From: Eremococcus coleocola DSM 15696
GTDB lineage: Bacteria; Bacillota; Bacilli; Lactobacillales; Aerococcaceae
Length of the DNA: 64,000 nt
Direction of reading: 5' to 3'
Assembly: GCF_000428865.1 (NCBI RefSeq)
Contig: NZ_AUAT01000001.1
Location: 62,001 to 126,000 of the forward strand
Shown: positions 1-9,834 of the stretch, one piece after another
Position numbering within the stretch: the stretch's first letter is position 1
Layout: every line of letters starts with the position of its first letter
The notes under the pieces: model-generated
Seen by the model: only the letters and a program-made list of their open reading frames with translations
The model's database searches: none
Told to the model about the DNA's origin: nothing
Translations under genes and position numbers: made by a program

Positions 1-806
1 ATCGTCGGTAAATTAACCTGAGCATATTCTAAAGCTTTTAGATATAAGGGTTTCCGTAGTCCCACTTGATCAAGTAAATCGCTATGGAGTAAATCATTCA
101 TAGAACCATTAAAAGCCAAACGTCCTTGGTCAATGACCAAAACTCGATCAATATCAGCTACCAAGCATTCTTCTAAGCGGTGTTCGATAATTAAACTAGT
201 CAGCCCATGTTTATGGCTAATTTGATTAATTAATTCCATTGTTTCCCTACCGGTTTTAGGATCAAGATTTGCCAAAGGTTCATCAAAGAGTAAAATCGGC
301 ACTTGATTAATTAATACACCAGCTAAGGACACCCGTTGTTTTTGCCCACCGGACAAGTCATGGGGTGCTAAATTCAATAATTTTTCTAAGCCCAAATCTT
401 TAGCCCAATTTGTGACTCTAGCTTTCATCTCTCCTTGATTCACTTGATCGTTCTCCAAAGAAAAGGCCATATCTTCTGCCACCGTTAGGCCGACAAATTG
501 ATGGTCGGTATCTTGTAGAACTGAACCTACTTCTAAGGACAAATCAAAAATAGAGGCATTCTTAATGGAATGCCCTTGGATCCGAATATCACCTTCCATG
601 GTTCCTGGAAAGGTATTAGGGATTTGACCATTTAAACATTGTCCCAAGGTTGATTTGCCCGAGCCCGAAGGCCCTAGGATAATGACCTTCTCTCCCGGAT
701 AAATGGCAAAGTTCAAATTATAAAGGGTAGGTTTAGCTTGAGCATCATATTTAAAGGAAAAATTATCAAATTCAATCACTGGAAGTGCGGTTGGTCTTGC
801 CTCCAT
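1..806 (-). CDS. ECF transporter ATP-binding protein (partial, C-terminus off window)
   Basis: ABC ATPase of an energy-coupling-factor (ECF) vitamin/metabolite importer; it would hydrolyse ATP on the cytoplasmic face for the S component encoded just upstream. The translation from the ATG at 806 shows a Walker A (GPSGSGKST), an ABC signature (LSGGQKQRVSLAG) and a Walker B (ILLFDEPLANLDP), followed by the H-loop region. The gene runs off the left edge, so the C-terminus is missing; ECF ATPases of the YkoD type often carry two fused ATPase domains, so a second domain may lie outside. It starts 6 bases after the S-component stop, so the two are surely cotranscribed. The transmembrane T component is not seen and probably lies further downstream. 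Confidence 0.9.
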   Translation of the reverse strand, partial: MEARPTALPVIEFDNFSFKYDAQAKPTLYNLNFAIYPGEKVIILGPSGSGKSTLGQCLNGQIPNTFPGTMEGDIRIQGHSIKNASIFDLSLEVGSVLQDTDHQFVGLTVAEDMAFSLENDQVNQGEMKARVTNWAKDLGLEKLLNLAPHDLSGGQKQRVSLAGVLINQVPILLFDEPLANLDPKTGRETMELINQISHKHGLTSLIIEHRLEECLVADIDRVLVIDQGRLAFNGSMNDLLHSDLLDQVGLRKPLYLKALEYAQVNLPT

Positions 807-812
807 AAGGGA

Positions 813-1376
813 CTATTCCTTATCTAGTGAACCAGAAGAAACCCGGGTTTTAGCATAAGCAGCTAACAATATACTTCCGAGGACCCCTGTGGCAATTAAA
901 TTAGCAAGTCCAGATACAATTCCTTGGGTAAAAACCTTATTGGCAGGTTCAGAATAGACAAGGATATCTAATACGGGTGCTGCTAATGCCCAAGTCACTA
1001 AATTTACGATGGCTTGGCCTATATTAAATTTTATTATATCGGTTTTATTGAATTGACCTTGGTTAATCTTCAATTTACGACTAACTAAACCAAAGCCTAA
1101 ACCAGCTAAACCAGAACAGATAATCCATGACCACCAAGGACCAAACGTAAGGAAGTCTTTAATAGTATGGCCAATAAAGCCCACAAAAAAGCCAACAATT
1201 GGTCCATAAATCGCTGAAATTAAAGCCAAAAATGGATAAGTTGTTTCAATATTTGTGTTAGGTATACCGGTTGGGATTGATAAGAAACGACCTAAAATAA
1301 AAAATACAGCTGCACCAATTCCAATTGCAACAATTGAAGTTAATGAGAATTTTGAATTATTATTTGAATTTTGCAT
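813..1376 (-). CDS. ECF transporter S component, UPF0397 family
   Basis: Integral membrane substrate-binding (S) component of an ECF importer. The 187-residue protein has about five to six hydrophobic segments and the family hallmarks near the N-terminus: an AIGIGAA stretch, a short loop with [12 protein letters not shown], then [14 protein letters not shown] and a WWSW motif. These match the UPF0397 family, whose substrate is not firmly established. It sits between a SAM hydroxide adenosyltransferase (upstream, 14-base gap) and an ECF ATPase (downstream, 6-base gap). Comparative genomics of Lactobacillales has linked such cassettes to methionine/SAM-related metabolism; that link is an inference here. 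Length is normal for the family. Confidence 0.85.
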   Translation of the reverse strand: MQNSNNNSKFSLTSIVAIGIGAAVFFILGRFLSIPTGIPNTNIETTYPFLALISAIYGPIVGFFVGFIGHTIKDFLTFGPWWSWIICSGLAGLGFGLVSRKLKINQGQFNKTDIIKFNIGQAIVNLVTWALAAPVLDILVYSEPANKVFTQGIVSGLANLIATGVLGSILLAAYAKTRVSSGSLDKE

Positions 1377-1390
1377 AATTTAAGCTCCTT

Positions 1391-2227
1391 TTACTTTTTT
1401 ACATGAATAGTCCATTGATTACCCGTACCAATTTTATATCCTAAAGCGAAGTTACCTTGATTAATTCCCAGGGCTAGACGGATTAAAGAATTAACATAAG
1501 CAATCGGTCTACCAATTGCGACTGCAGCAAAAGATCGTCCAAATAGAACTTGTTCCCGGTAACGCTCTTGACCATGTTCTTTAATGACTATTTCTAAATA
1601 ATCTCCTTGATGGATATTATTTGCTTGTAGTGTTTCTAAGGGGATATTGGTCCACAGAGAACCAAAACGGATATCTAAAATATCAATGGTACCCTGGATA
1701 CCCTCTTCACTCACTACAGGATCAACTAGATCCAAATAAGTTAACTCACTCAAATCTAATTGATTTGGTAAACTTTCAAAAAAAGCATTATCTTGAGCGA
1801 GTAAGGCACCATTATAGACATATACATCTCGACCATGAAAAGTATGTGAGTCTTGGGAATGTGGCAAGCGGTTAACTGCCTCATCAATTTGACGTACTTG
1901 GTCAAGGCCCACATATTTTGCAATATGAGATAAGGTCCCATTGTCTGGGGTCACGACATAATGACCTGATTTAGTTTTAGCCATGATTGATTTACGTTGT
2001 GACCCAACACCTGGGTCAACCACTGATACAAAAACACTCCCTTTAGGCCAATAAGTCAAGGCCTGAAACAAACGATAAGAGCCTTGAAAAATATTATACG
2101 GTTCAATCCCATGAGTTAGATCATGAATCGTAATTTCAGGGGCCGTAAAATATGCCACCCCATACATGGCTGCTACCGCACCATCGTCTAATCCAAAGTC
2201 AGACTGAAGCACCAAAAATTTTTTCAT
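1391..2227 (-). CDS. SAM hydroxide adenosyltransferase (DUF62 family)
   Basis: Member of the DUF62/fluorinase-chlorinase fold family. Bacterial members usually hydrolyse S-adenosylmethionine to adenosine and methionine using an activated water rather than halide. The 278-residue protein begins with the family motif QSDFGLDDGAVAAMYG, which holds the conserved aspartate, and contains VVDPGVGS and TFHGRDVY motifs followed by a C-terminal beta domain (from about residue 180). It is the first gene of the ECF cassette; the context suggests that the nucleoside or methionine product, or a related compound, is connected with the transporter's substrate, which remains inference. No riboswitch was recognised upstream. 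Confidence 0.85.
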   Translation of the reverse strand: MKKFLVLQSDFGLDDGAVAAMYGVAYFTAPEITIHDLTHGIEPYNIFQGSYRLFQALTYWPKGSVFVSVVDPGVGSQRKSIMAKTKSGHYVVTPDNGTLSHIAKYVGLDQVRQIDEAVNRLPHSQDSHTFHGRDVYVYNGALLAQDNAFFESLPNQLDLSELTYLDLVDPVVSEEGIQGTIDILDIRFGSLWTNIPLETLQANNIHQGDYLEIVIKEHGQERYREQVLFGRSFAAVAIGRPIAYVNSLIRLALGINQGNFALGYKIGTGNQWTIHVKK

Positions 2228-2377
2228 GCTTGCATCCCTTTCTTTCTTATTATTACTCCCTTATTCTACCTTATAGCTAGGCTTAATCCTATGCTTTTTT
2301 GATAGATTTTAATGAAATTTTAAGAATTATTCGGACTTTAATGTATTACATTGTCATAAAAATCAAATGAATAGTAT

Positions 2378-2407
2378 AGGGACTGGCCCTACATTGGAAC
2401 AGTCCCT
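2378..2407 (-). terminator. ffh terminator hairpin
   Basis: Perfect 8-bp arms (AGGGACTG / CAGTCCCT, 14-base loop) lie 9 bases beyond the ffh stop codon. The U-rich tail on the minus strand is weak, so termination may be partial. Confidence 0.6.
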
Positions 2408-2415
2408 TCATTATT

Positions 2416-3885
2416 TTATCTTTTTTTCTTTTTCTTCAACATCCTCCGTAATTTCTTTTCTTCTTTTTGTTTAGCCGCTTGTTCTGGCGTCATCATTGGA
2501 CCCATATCAGGGAAGCCTCCACCAATCCCCCCTGCTTGTCCTCCTTGCATCCGCTTCATCATCTTATTCATACCTGACATCTTACCATTAGACATTTGAC
2601 TCATCACTTGGCGGGTTTGATTAAATTGTTTGATTAGTTGATTAACCGCTTGAAGGTCTAAGCCACACCCCTTAGCAATCCGTCGCCGTCGACTTTGGGA
2701 AATTTCATCAGGATTTTCCCGTTCATAGGGCGTCATTGATTGGACAATGGCCTTAACCCGTAACATTTCTTTTTCAGAAACATCAAACTCGTCAAGTCCA
2801 GGGATTTTATTCATACCTGGAATCATCTTGATAATATCTTTAATTGATCCCATTTTATTCACTTGGTCCATTTGGGCCACAAAGTCATTAAAATCAAAGG
2901 AAGCATCTTTGATCTTGCCAGCCATTTTCTCAGCTTCAGCTTCATCAAAGTCCTTTTGGGCTTTTTCAATCAAGGTCATCATATCGCCCATACCCAGAAT
3001 CCGACTTGACATCCGGTCTGGATAAAATGGTTCAAGGGCGTCTAATTTTTCACCTTGTCCAGTAAACTTAATCGGTTTATCAATAATAGACCGGATAGAT
3101 AAGGCTGCCCCACCCCGGGTATCACCATCTAATTTAGTAATAACTACACCCGTAATGTCCAAGGCTTCGTTAAAGGCATCAGCCACATTCACCGCATCTT
3201 GCCCTGTCATCGCATCAACCGTTAAAAGAATTTCATCTGGATTGACAGCTGCTTTAATATTACGTAATTCATCCATCAATTCTTCATTTACATGAAGACG
3301 ACCGGCCGTATCAATAATAACAACTTGATTGCCATTTAGTTTTGCTTGGTCAAGCGCACGTTTGGCAATCTCGACTGGGCTGACTTGGGTTCCTTCATCA
3401 TAGACTTCAAAACCTAACTGCTGACCAATAGTCTTTAATTGGTCAACCGCTGCCGGCCGGTAAACGTCCCCAGCCACAAGGAGAGGTTTCTTCTTGCCTA
3501 GCTCTTCAGTAATATATTTAGCTAATTTACCGACTGTAGTGGTTTTACCAGCCCCTTGAAGCCCAACCATCATCATAACGGTTGGTGGTTGACTTGCCAT
3601 ATTTAAGGGTTCACGTTCGCCCCCCATAAGGTCAGTCAATTCCTCATCAACAATTTTAACCACTTGTTGAGCAGGTGATAAAGATTTTAATACATCAGAG
3701 CCTAGGGCTCTTTCATTGACTTGCTTTACGAATTTTTTAACTACTTTGAAATTTACGTCAGCTTCTAATAAAGCTAAACGAATTTCCCGCATCATTTGTC
3801 TTAAATCTGCTTCTGAAATTTTCCCACCCTTACCAACGGATGAGATTGCACCTTGCAGGCGTTCGGATAGTCCTTCAAATGCCAT
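2416..3885 (-). CDS. ffh: signal recognition particle protein Ffh (SRP54)
   Basis: GTPase that binds signal sequences of nascent membrane and secreted proteins and, with the 4.5S/SRP RNA and FtsY, targets ribosomes to the membrane. The 489-residue protein has the N domain (residues 1-95), the G domain with P-loop GLQGAGKTT (108-116), the DTAGR and TKLDGD motifs, and a methionine-rich M domain with the RNA-binding helix around SRRRRIAKGCG. A glycine/methionine-rich tail ends in a lysine cluster. Length is slightly above the usual 450 residues because of this tail. It lies 17 bases after ylxM, the usual partner. The SRP RNA gene was not found in this window. Confidence 0.98.
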   Translation of the reverse strand: MAFEGLSERLQGAISSVGKGGKISEADLRQMMREIRLALLEADVNFKVVKKFVKQVNERALGSDVLKSLSPAQQVVKIVDEELTDLMGGEREPLNMASQPPTVMMMVGLQGAGKTTTVGKLAKYITEELGKKKPLLVAGDVYRPAAVDQLKTIGQQLGFEVYDEGTQVSPVEIAKRALDQAKLNGNQVVIIDTAGRLHVNEELMDELRNIKAAVNPDEILLTVDAMTGQDAVNVADAFNEALDITGVVITKLDGDTRGGAALSIRSIIDKPIKFTGQGEKLDALEPFYPDRMSSRILGMGDMMTLIEKAQKDFDEAEAEKMAGKIKDASFDFNDFVAQMDQVNKMGSIKDIIKMIPGMNKIPGLDEFDVSEKEMLRVKAIVQSMTPYERENPDEISQSRRRRIAKGCGLDLQAVNQLIKQFNQTRQVMSQMSNGKMSGMNKMMKRMQGGQAGGIGGGFPDMGPMMTPEQAAKQKEEKKLRRMLKKKKKR

Positions 3886-3902
3886 AAATACGCTCCTTTA
3901 TC

Positions 3903-4226
3903 TTACGAAATACGATCATTATCTAGGTCCAGTATGGCCTCAATAATAGATTGGTTGTCTTCATTTAACAATTGATTTAAAAGTTCTTGCCGTAACTGTC
4001 TTTTCTGATGAATCTTTAGTTGCTCCTCATAATCACTTAAGGCGGACTCGCCCCGTTTTAGACTATCCCTCACAGCTTGGCGGCTAATTCCATAATGTTC
4101 TGCAATTTCTGATAAGGAATAATCTTCCTCATAATAAAGAGCTAACATCTGGGCCTGCTTCTGAGTTAATAAAGATTTATAAATATCAAAAAGTTCAGTT
4201 AACCAGATTGTCTTCTCGATGGACAT
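3903..4226 (-). CDS. ylxM: YlxM/UPF0122 helix-turn-helix protein
   Basis: Small (107-residue) sigma-factor-like helix-turn-helix protein of the UPF0122 family, conserved next to ffh in Firmicutes and thought to modulate the SRP pathway. The sequence contains the typical sigma-70 region 4-like stretch (LTQKQAQMLALYYEEDYS followed by LSEIAEHYGISRQAVRDSLKR, residues about 17-55). It is the first gene of a two-gene unit with ffh. It is separated from the ftsY operon upstream by a terminator and has its own putative promoter at 4281-4309. Confidence 0.9.
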   Translation of the reverse strand: MSIEKTIWLTELFDIYKSLLTQKQAQMLALYYEEDYSLSEIAEHYGISRQAVRDSLKRGESALSDYEEQLKIHQKRQLRQELLNQLLNEDNQSIIEAILDLDNDRIS

Positions 4227-4280
4227 TAGCTCAACTCCTAGGAACTTAATTTCTTTTGTTAAAAAAGATAGGTCTTATAT

Positions 4281-4309
4281 AGTGTACCATTTACCAAGGC
4301 CTACAACAA
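4281..4309 (-). promoter_or_regulatory. putative ylxM-ffh promoter
   Basis: On the minus strand a TTGTTG -35 box (4304-4309) is 17 bases from a TACACT -10 box (4281-4286). It lies between the ftsY terminator and the ylxM start. Confidence 0.4.
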
Positions 4310-4350
4310 TATTAAGCTAGTACTTATTCTATTTATAAAAACTTCCAAAC

Positions 4351-4388
4351 AAAAAACCTCAAAAGCAGGATAGAAGTTGCTTTTAAGG
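4351..4388 (-). terminator. ftsY operon terminator
   Basis: A hairpin with arms CCTTAAAAGCA and TGCTTTTGAGG (10-base loop; minus strand) is followed by a run of six U. A second, smaller inverted repeat (GATTC..GAATC, about 4396-4417) lies between it and the ftsY stop. Confidence 0.75.
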
Positions 4389-4419
4389 CTAAACGATTCG
4401 GGTAAACCCTGAATCAGTT

Positions 4420-5433
4420 TTATTTTTTTTCGATGACTCCTTTAACGAGGTTAAACATATATTCTTCTGCATTAAATGGTTGCAAGTCATTAGCACCTTC
4501 ACCTAATCCGATAAATTTAACGGGAATATCCAACTCATAACGAATGGAAAGAATGACGCCCCCTTTGGCTGTACCATCTAGTTTAGTAAGGACTAGGCCC
4601 GTAATTTCGGTGGCTTCATTGAATTGTTTGGCTTGGATTAAGGCATTTTGACCAGTCGTTGCATCAAGGACCAAGAGAACTTCTTGAACCCCATTTGGAT
4701 TTTCTCGCTCAATAATTCGTTTAATCTTGGCCAGTTCTTGCATCAGATTTGCTTTGGTTTGCAGACGTCCTGCAGTGTCAACTAGTAAATAATCATAATT
4801 TCCTTCTTTGGCAGCTTTCACTGCATCAAAGACCACCGAAGCGGGGTCACCTTGGTCAATCCCAGTCACGACCGGAATATCTAACCGTTGCCCCCACACA
4901 CTCAGCTGTTCCACTGCACCAGCTCTAAAGGTATCTGCTGCCGCCATAATTACTTTTTTGCCGGATTCCTTTAATTGATAGCCAATCTTGCCAACAGAGG
5001 TGGTTTTACCTACCCCATTAACCCCCACAAAAAGAATCACGGTTGGGCCATCGGGATTTTCATTTAAAATGACATTTTCATGCTCATGGTCTTCATAGAC
5101 CTTAACCATGGTTTCTATCATAACCCGTTTAACATCTTCACCTTTATATACATTCTGAGCTTCAATTTCATCTCGAATCGCATCGGTTAAAGCGATGGTC
5201 ATATTAAAGCCAACATCAGCTGAAATCAAGGTTTCTTCAAGGTCTTCATAGAATTCCTCATCCAACTCTCTAAAACCAGTAAATAAATCAGCTATCCGGT
5301 CTGAAAAATTTTTGCGAGTCTTTTCCATCCCTTTGTCATATTTCTCTAAAACAACTTCTTCTTGTTTACTTTCTTCTTTGACAATTGGATCTTCCCCAGT
5401 AAAGGCGCGTTTAATACGATCAAATAATCCCAT
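4420..5433 (-). CDS. ftsY: signal recognition particle receptor FtsY
   Basis: Membrane-associated GTPase that receives the SRP-ribosome complex. From the chosen ATG at 5433 the protein is 337 residues: a short acidic A region, the N domain, then the G domain with P-loop GVNGVGKTT (137-145), DTAGR and [10 protein letters not shown] motifs. The frame stays open upstream to 5490, but that extension overlaps the preceding HAD gene. The ATG at 5433 encodes the conserved start [10 protein letters not shown] and has an AAAGGAG ribosome-binding site 8 bases upstream. It is the last gene of rnc-smc-HAD-ftsY and is followed by a strong terminator. Confidence 0.97.
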   Translation of the reverse strand: MGLFDRIKRAFTGEDPIVKEESKQEEVVLEKYDKGMEKTRKNFSDRIADLFTGFRELDEEFYEDLEETLISADVGFNMTIALTDAIRDEIEAQNVYKGEDVKRVMIETMVKVYEDHEHENVILNENPDGPTVILFVGVNGVGKTTSVGKIGYQLKESGKKVIMAAADTFRAGAVEQLSVWGQRLDIPVVTGIDQGDPASVVFDAVKAAKEGNYDYLLVDTAGRLQTKANLMQELAKIKRIIERENPNGVQEVLLVLDATTGQNALIQAKQFNEATEITGLVLTKLDGTAKGGVILSIRYELDIPVKFIGLGEGANDLQPFNAEEYMFNLVKGVIEKK

Positions 5434-5437
5434 TGAT

Positions 5438-6256
5438 TTACTCCTTTTCTTTTTGTAAGTAATAGTCAATTGCTTTGGCGACTCCAGCATTATTATTAGT
5501 ATCAGTGATGTATTCCGCTAAAGCTTTAATTTCTGGCTCTGCATTCCCCATTGCTACCCCATGACCGGCTTTTTCAATCATAGCCAAATCATTGAGCTGG
5601 TCTCCAATTGCAACCATATCAGCGGTATCGATATTTAAAACCTGGCTTAGCTGGTCTAAGGCATAACCTTTATCAATCCCCTGTGCCATGATTTCTAATT
5701 GGAAGGGATATGACCGTGAGAGGGAAAACTCTGCCATCAAGTCTGGATCCATTTTTCCTAACTGTTGTTCTAAATAATCTGCTTCAACTGTCACTACCAA
5801 TTTATTAAAGCGGTGGTCAGCAGCAAATTGATTAAAATCTGCATGGGTTGCTGGTGCTGACGAGACCTTACCCACATAAAACGAAGGATGACCTTCAGGA
5901 TAGCTAGCGGGTTCGTATACCCAATCCGAATCAATAATATTAAAAGGGATTTGTAAGCGTTCAGTTTCAGCATACCAACGAAGCATATCTGCCTGACTAA
6001 TTGTTTTCTCACTAAGAACCTGGCCCGACACAGCTTTACGAATCTGCCCCCCATTAAAGACAGCAACCAAATCATGATCAGTAAAGCCTAATTGATCAAC
6101 TATGGGTTTTACTGCTGTATATGGGCGGCCCGTACAGAGCACCACCCGAACTCCTGCCGCTTGAGCGCGGTGGATAGCTTTAATATTTTCTAAAGGTATT
6201 TCTTTTTGATCATTGACCAAGGTGCCGTCAAGATCGATAGCGATTAATTTTATCAT
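5438..6256 (-). CDS. Cof-type HAD-IIB family phosphatase
   Basis: Haloacid-dehalogenase superfamily phosphatase of the Cof/YidA class, a cytoplasmic Mg-dependent phosphatase acting on small phosphorylated metabolites; the substrate cannot be told from sequence. The 272-residue protein starts with the motif I DLDGTL (nucleophile Asp), has motif II LCTGRP, a type IIB cap and motif IV around VAIGDQLNDLAMIEKAG. It lies immediately next to smc (no gap) and 4 bases before ftsY, so it is translated as part of the rnc-smc-ftsY operon, a common arrangement in Lactobacillales. Confidence 0.92.
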   Translation of the reverse strand: MIKLIAIDLDGTLVNDQKEIPLENIKAIHRAQAAGVRVVLCTGRPYTAVKPIVDQLGFTDHDLVAVFNGGQIRKAVSGQVLSEKTISQADMLRWYAETERLQIPFNIIDSDWVYEPASYPEGHPSFYVGKVSSAPATHADFNQFAADHRFNKLVVTVEADYLEQQLGKMDPDLMAEFSLSRSYPFQLEIMAQGIDKGYALDQLSQVLNIDTADMVAIGDQLNDLAMIEKAGHGVAMGNAEPEIKALAEYITDTNNNAGVAKAIDYYLQKEKE

Positions 6257-9200
6257 TTAGCGAGTTCCTCTTTCTTGTATTTCTTCTATTGCTTCGGTTA
6301 ATTTAACTGAGGCTAGCTTAGAAACCCCAGATTGCTCCATAGTCACTCCGTATAAAACATCCGCCGATTCCATGGTTCCCTTCCGATGGGTAATGACAAT
6401 GAACTGAGTCTGGTCGGTAAAACTTTGAATATATTCACCATAGCGAAAGACATTGGCATCATCTAAGGCTGCTTCTACTTCGTCCAAAATCACAAATGGA
6501 ACTGGTTTGACTTCTAAGATGGCAAATAACAAGGCAATAGCCGTCAAAGCTCTCTCACCACCTGATAACAAGGCTAAATGTTGTTTTTTCTTGCCGGGTG
6601 GCTGGGCGATTATGTCTACACCCGTAGTTAATAGGTTATCTGGTTGGGTCAACTCTAATTGGGCTTGACCTCCAGAGAAAAGCCGTCTAAAGGTCAATTG
6701 GAACTGTTCATTAATGACTTTAAAGGTTTGTCCAAAGCGTTTAATGACTTCTTGATCCATTTCATCCATGGTCTCTTGTAATTGAGCCATGGCTGCTAAT
6801 AGATCTTCCTCTTGTTCGACTAACAAATCATAACGATCTGCTAGCTGGTCATAGTCTTCAATCGCATTTAAGTTAATCGGACCCAAGCTTTGAATATCCA
6901 CTTTAAGTTGCTTAATCGTCGCTAAAACAGCCTTCTCATCTTCAACCGGTTTAGATAATTCTTGGGCCGCTTCAAAGGACAATTGATACTCTTGGTTTAG
7001 GTATAAGAGTTGGTTATCAATCGTCACCTGAATTTGATCAATCCTTGCTTCTAAGCGGGCTTGTTCTTTAAATTTAGCTTGATTATCCTGCAAGAGTGTC
7101 TGTAACTGAGATTCTGCCTCACGTATGGTCTGACTCAGTGCTTTCCGTTCCTGCCGCATACTTTCTAACTCCTCTGGTAATTGGTCAGATACGTCCTGAT
7201 ACTGAGCTAAATCTGCTTCTTGCTGAGCTAAATCTTCTTTTAAACTCATTAGATTGGCTTGGTAACTTGCTTCTTGAGCTTTAAATTGGCTTTGAGTCTG
7301 TAAGAAAGCTTGCAATTCTTGTTCTAATTGTTTCAGTTGCGCATTTACCTGGTCTAAATCGTATTCTTTTAAATTAATATCAGTTTTTAATTGAAAAATA
7401 TCCTGGTTCAGTACTTGCGCTTTATTTTGTCTATCTTCTTGACTAGAATTAAATTTTTGCAATCGAGCTTGTAATTGTTGGCTTTCAACTTGAACTTGCT
7501 TTAATTTTTCTTGCGCCTCTAGTAAGGCGGCTTTATCTTCTTTCAAGGTAATGCTTGCTTGTTGGAATTCATCCTCAAGAATAATTTGTCGGTCACCTAA
7601 TCGCTGAAATTCTTCCTGTTTCTGGGCTAAACTTTGTTTTAAATACTGCAATTCTAGCGAGGTTTCCTGTAATTGCTGACGATTTTGGTTGTATTCAGTT
7701 TCTAAGTTTTTTAAGCTCTGATTTAATGCTTGGTTTTCTCGGTCTAATACTTGTAGCTTTTCAGAATCTTTTTGGTTTTGACTTTTTATTGCTTTTAACT
7801 GTCCTTCTCTTTCGAGTACCGATTCTTGACGATTCTTATTTCGTCCTCCTGTAACCGCCCCACCCGCTTGAATCATTTCACCTTCAAGGGTGACAATCCG
7901 AATCTTTTGGTTTAGAGCTCGAGCTAGATTTTGTGCATTTGCTAGGGTATCCACCACAACAGTAGTACCCAATTGACTTTCAATAATGGCACGATATTGG
8001 TCATCCGTCTTTACGAGTTGACTCGCAATATCAACAAAACCCTGACTGCGCTGGGCAGTTTGATATAAATGACTGGCTAAGGAACGACTCCGAATATTAC
8101 TTAAGGGTAGGAAGGTTGCCCGGCCTGCTTTTTGTTTTTTTAGGTAAGCAACTGCCTGACCTGCTGCTTGATCATTAGTAACAACAATATTTTGTAAGCC
8201 AGCCCCGAGAGCTGTATCGATGGCAATTTGATAGCTTGCTTCAACTTGAATTAAATCAGCTAAAGTCCCATGAATCCCATCTAATTGGCTTTGGGCCTGC
8301 ATAACTGCCCTCACCCCAGCATAGAAGCCCACATATTGAACTTGCATCTGACTTAGGTGTTGTTCTTGGCTTTTATTTTGCCGATACTTTTGTAAGAAAT
8401 CTTCGTAGTCTTTTATTTTTTTAGCTTGGGCTTGTTTTAGGCTTTGATAATTAGCTTGACTTGCTTGAATTTTCTCTCGATAAGTAATTTCTTTCGCTTC
8501 AAGTTGGTGCAATTTACTCTCTTCAGCCGTAATTTGTTCACCCTGTTGAGCCTTTGCTGCTTTTATATCATCCAGCCTAGTCTGGAAAGATTGATTCTTT
8601 ACTTCAATTCCTTCAACTTCCTGTTTATATTGTTGTATTTTATTCTTATAATCCGCTTCTGATTGATAGATTTGAAAAATTTCATTCCGTAACTGGTCTG
8701 AAACCTGGCTTTGATCTCCGGTCAAAGCTAAATAATCTTGGTTTAAAGGTTCTAATTTAGTATGTAAGTCTGCCAATATACTTTCTAAGTCATTCCGTTT
8801 TTGAATTAACTCTTGGCGTTTTTCAATTAACTGGGAATTACTGGCTTCTTCTTTGTCGAAATTCGCTTGACGATCTGCTTGGCGGTCACCAAGGTTTGAA
8901 ATTTTCGTTTGAAGAATTTGAATCTGACTTTCTAGAGCTTGTTTCTTTTGGGAACTTTCAAAATACTCATGCCGAGTAGCCTCTATCGTCTGAGTCATCG
9001 TTTCTAACTGGTCTTTATCATCTTTAATCCCATTTTGCAAAGTTTGAATATCTGCTTCTAGTTGATTAAGAACCAAGTTGATAGCTTTTAATTGGCTTTC
9101 AAATTCAGCCCATTGATTTTTAGCTAACTTTATCTGCAGACTATACAAGGAAATTTCTAATTCTTTTAATATCTGACTTTTTTCTAAATAGATTAGGGCT

Positions 9201-9832
9201 TTATCTTTTTGCTTGGCCAAAGGGTCTAACTGTTGCTTTAATTCATGAATAATATCTTTTACCCGGTTTAAATTGTCCTGGGATTTTGTTAGTTTACGCT
9301 CAGCTTCATTCTTGCGGTATTGATATTTTTGAACGCCTGCGGCCTCTTCAAAAATGGTCCGTCTTTCTTCGGGTTTATTTAAAAAGATTTGTTCTACTTG
9401 ACCTTGGGAAATAATTGAAAAAGAATTTTTCCCTAGACCTGAGTCCAGAAGCAAGTCAACAATGTCTTTTAAACGCACAGTTTCATTATTAATAGTATAG
9501 GAAGAATCGCCATTTCGATTATAAGAGCGAGCTATAGCAATCTCACTATAATCCGAATCAAGATAATGGTCTTCATTATTCAAGACCAAGGTTACTTTAG
9601 CAATATTGACTGCTTTACGGTCTTGGGTTCCATTAAAAATAACATCTTCCATCTTACTGCCTCGTAAGGACTTAGCAGATTGTTCTCCTAAGACCCACCT
9701 AATGGCTTCAGATAAATTAGATTTTCCTGACCCATTTGGCCCAACCACTGCAGTCATTCCTTGGTCAAATTCAATCACCGTCTTGTCCGCAAAAGATTTA
9801 AAGCCGGTCATTTCAACTCTACTTAAGTGCAT
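6257..9832 (-). CDS. smc: chromosome segregation protein SMC
   Basis: Structural maintenance of chromosomes ATPase that, with ScpA and ScpB, loads at parS sites and organises the chromosome. The 1191-residue protein has an N-terminal Walker A (GPNGSGKSN, 31-39), two very long coiled coils rich in Q, K, E and L, a hinge around residues 510-630 (VRAVMQAQ ... GGAVTGGRNKN), and a C-terminal head with signature LLSGGERALTAIALLFAI and Walker B VPFVILDEVEAALDDAN. Length is normal for Firmicutes. It starts 2 bases after rnc stops and abuts the HAD gene. Confidence 0.98.
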   Translation of the reverse strand: MHLSRVEMTGFKSFADKTVIEFDQGMTAVVGPNGSGKSNLSEAIRWVLGEQSAKSLRGSKMEDVIFNGTQDRKAVNIAKVTLVLNNEDHYLDSDYSEIAIARSYNRNGDSSYTINNETVRLKDIVDLLLDSGLGKNSFSIISQGQVEQIFLNKPEERRTIFEEAAGVQKYQYRKNEAERKLTKSQDNLNRVKDIIHELKQQLDPLAKQKDKALIYLEKSQILKELEISLYSLQIKLAKNQWAEFESQLKAINLVLNQLEADIQTLQNGIKDDKDQLETMTQTIEATRHEYFESSQKKQALESQIQILQTKISNLGDRQADRQANFDKEEASNSQLIEKRQELIQKRNDLESILADLHTKLEPLNQDYLALTGDQSQVSDQLRNEIFQIYQSEADYKNKIQQYKQEVEGIEVKNQSFQTRLDDIKAAKAQQGEQITAEESKLHQLEAKEITYREKIQASQANYQSLKQAQAKKIKDYEDFLQKYRQNKSQEQHLSQMQVQYVGFYAGVRAVMQAQSQLDGIHGTLADLIQVEASYQIAIDTALGAGLQNIVVTNDQAAGQAVAYLKKQKAGRATFLPLSNIRSRSLASHLYQTAQRSQGFVDIASQLVKTDDQYRAIIESQLGTTVVVDTLANAQNLARALNQKIRIVTLEGEMIQAGGAVTGGRNKNRQESVLEREGQLKAIKSQNQKDSEKLQVLDRENQALNQSLKNLETEYNQNRQQLQETSLELQYLKQSLAQKQEEFQRLGDRQIILEDEFQQASITLKEDKAALLEAQEKLKQVQVESQQLQARLQKFNSSQEDRQNKAQVLNQDIFQLKTDINLKEYDLDQVNAQLKQLEQELQAFLQTQSQFKAQEASYQANLMSLKEDLAQQEADLAQYQDVSDQLPEELESMRQERKALSQTIREAESQLQTLLQDNQAKFKEQARLEARIDQIQVTIDNQLLYLNQEYQLSFEAAQELSKPVEDEKAVLATIKQLKVDIQSLGPINLNAIEDYDQLADRYDLLVEQEEDLLAAMAQLQETMDEMDQEVIKRFGQTFKVINEQFQLTFRRLFSGGQAQLELTQPDNLLTTGVDIIAQPPGKKKQHLALLSGGERALTAIALLFAILEVKPVPFVILDEVEAALDDANVFRYGEYIQSFTDQTQFIVITHRKGTMESADVLYGVTMEQSGVSKLASVKLTEAIEEIQERGTR

Positions 9833-9834
9833 AC

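Noticed and set aside
2228-2377. Possible SAM riboswitch before the SAM hydroxide adenosyltransferase gene
   Set aside because: I could not find S-box, SMK or other SAM-aptamer sequence features in the short A/T-rich region.
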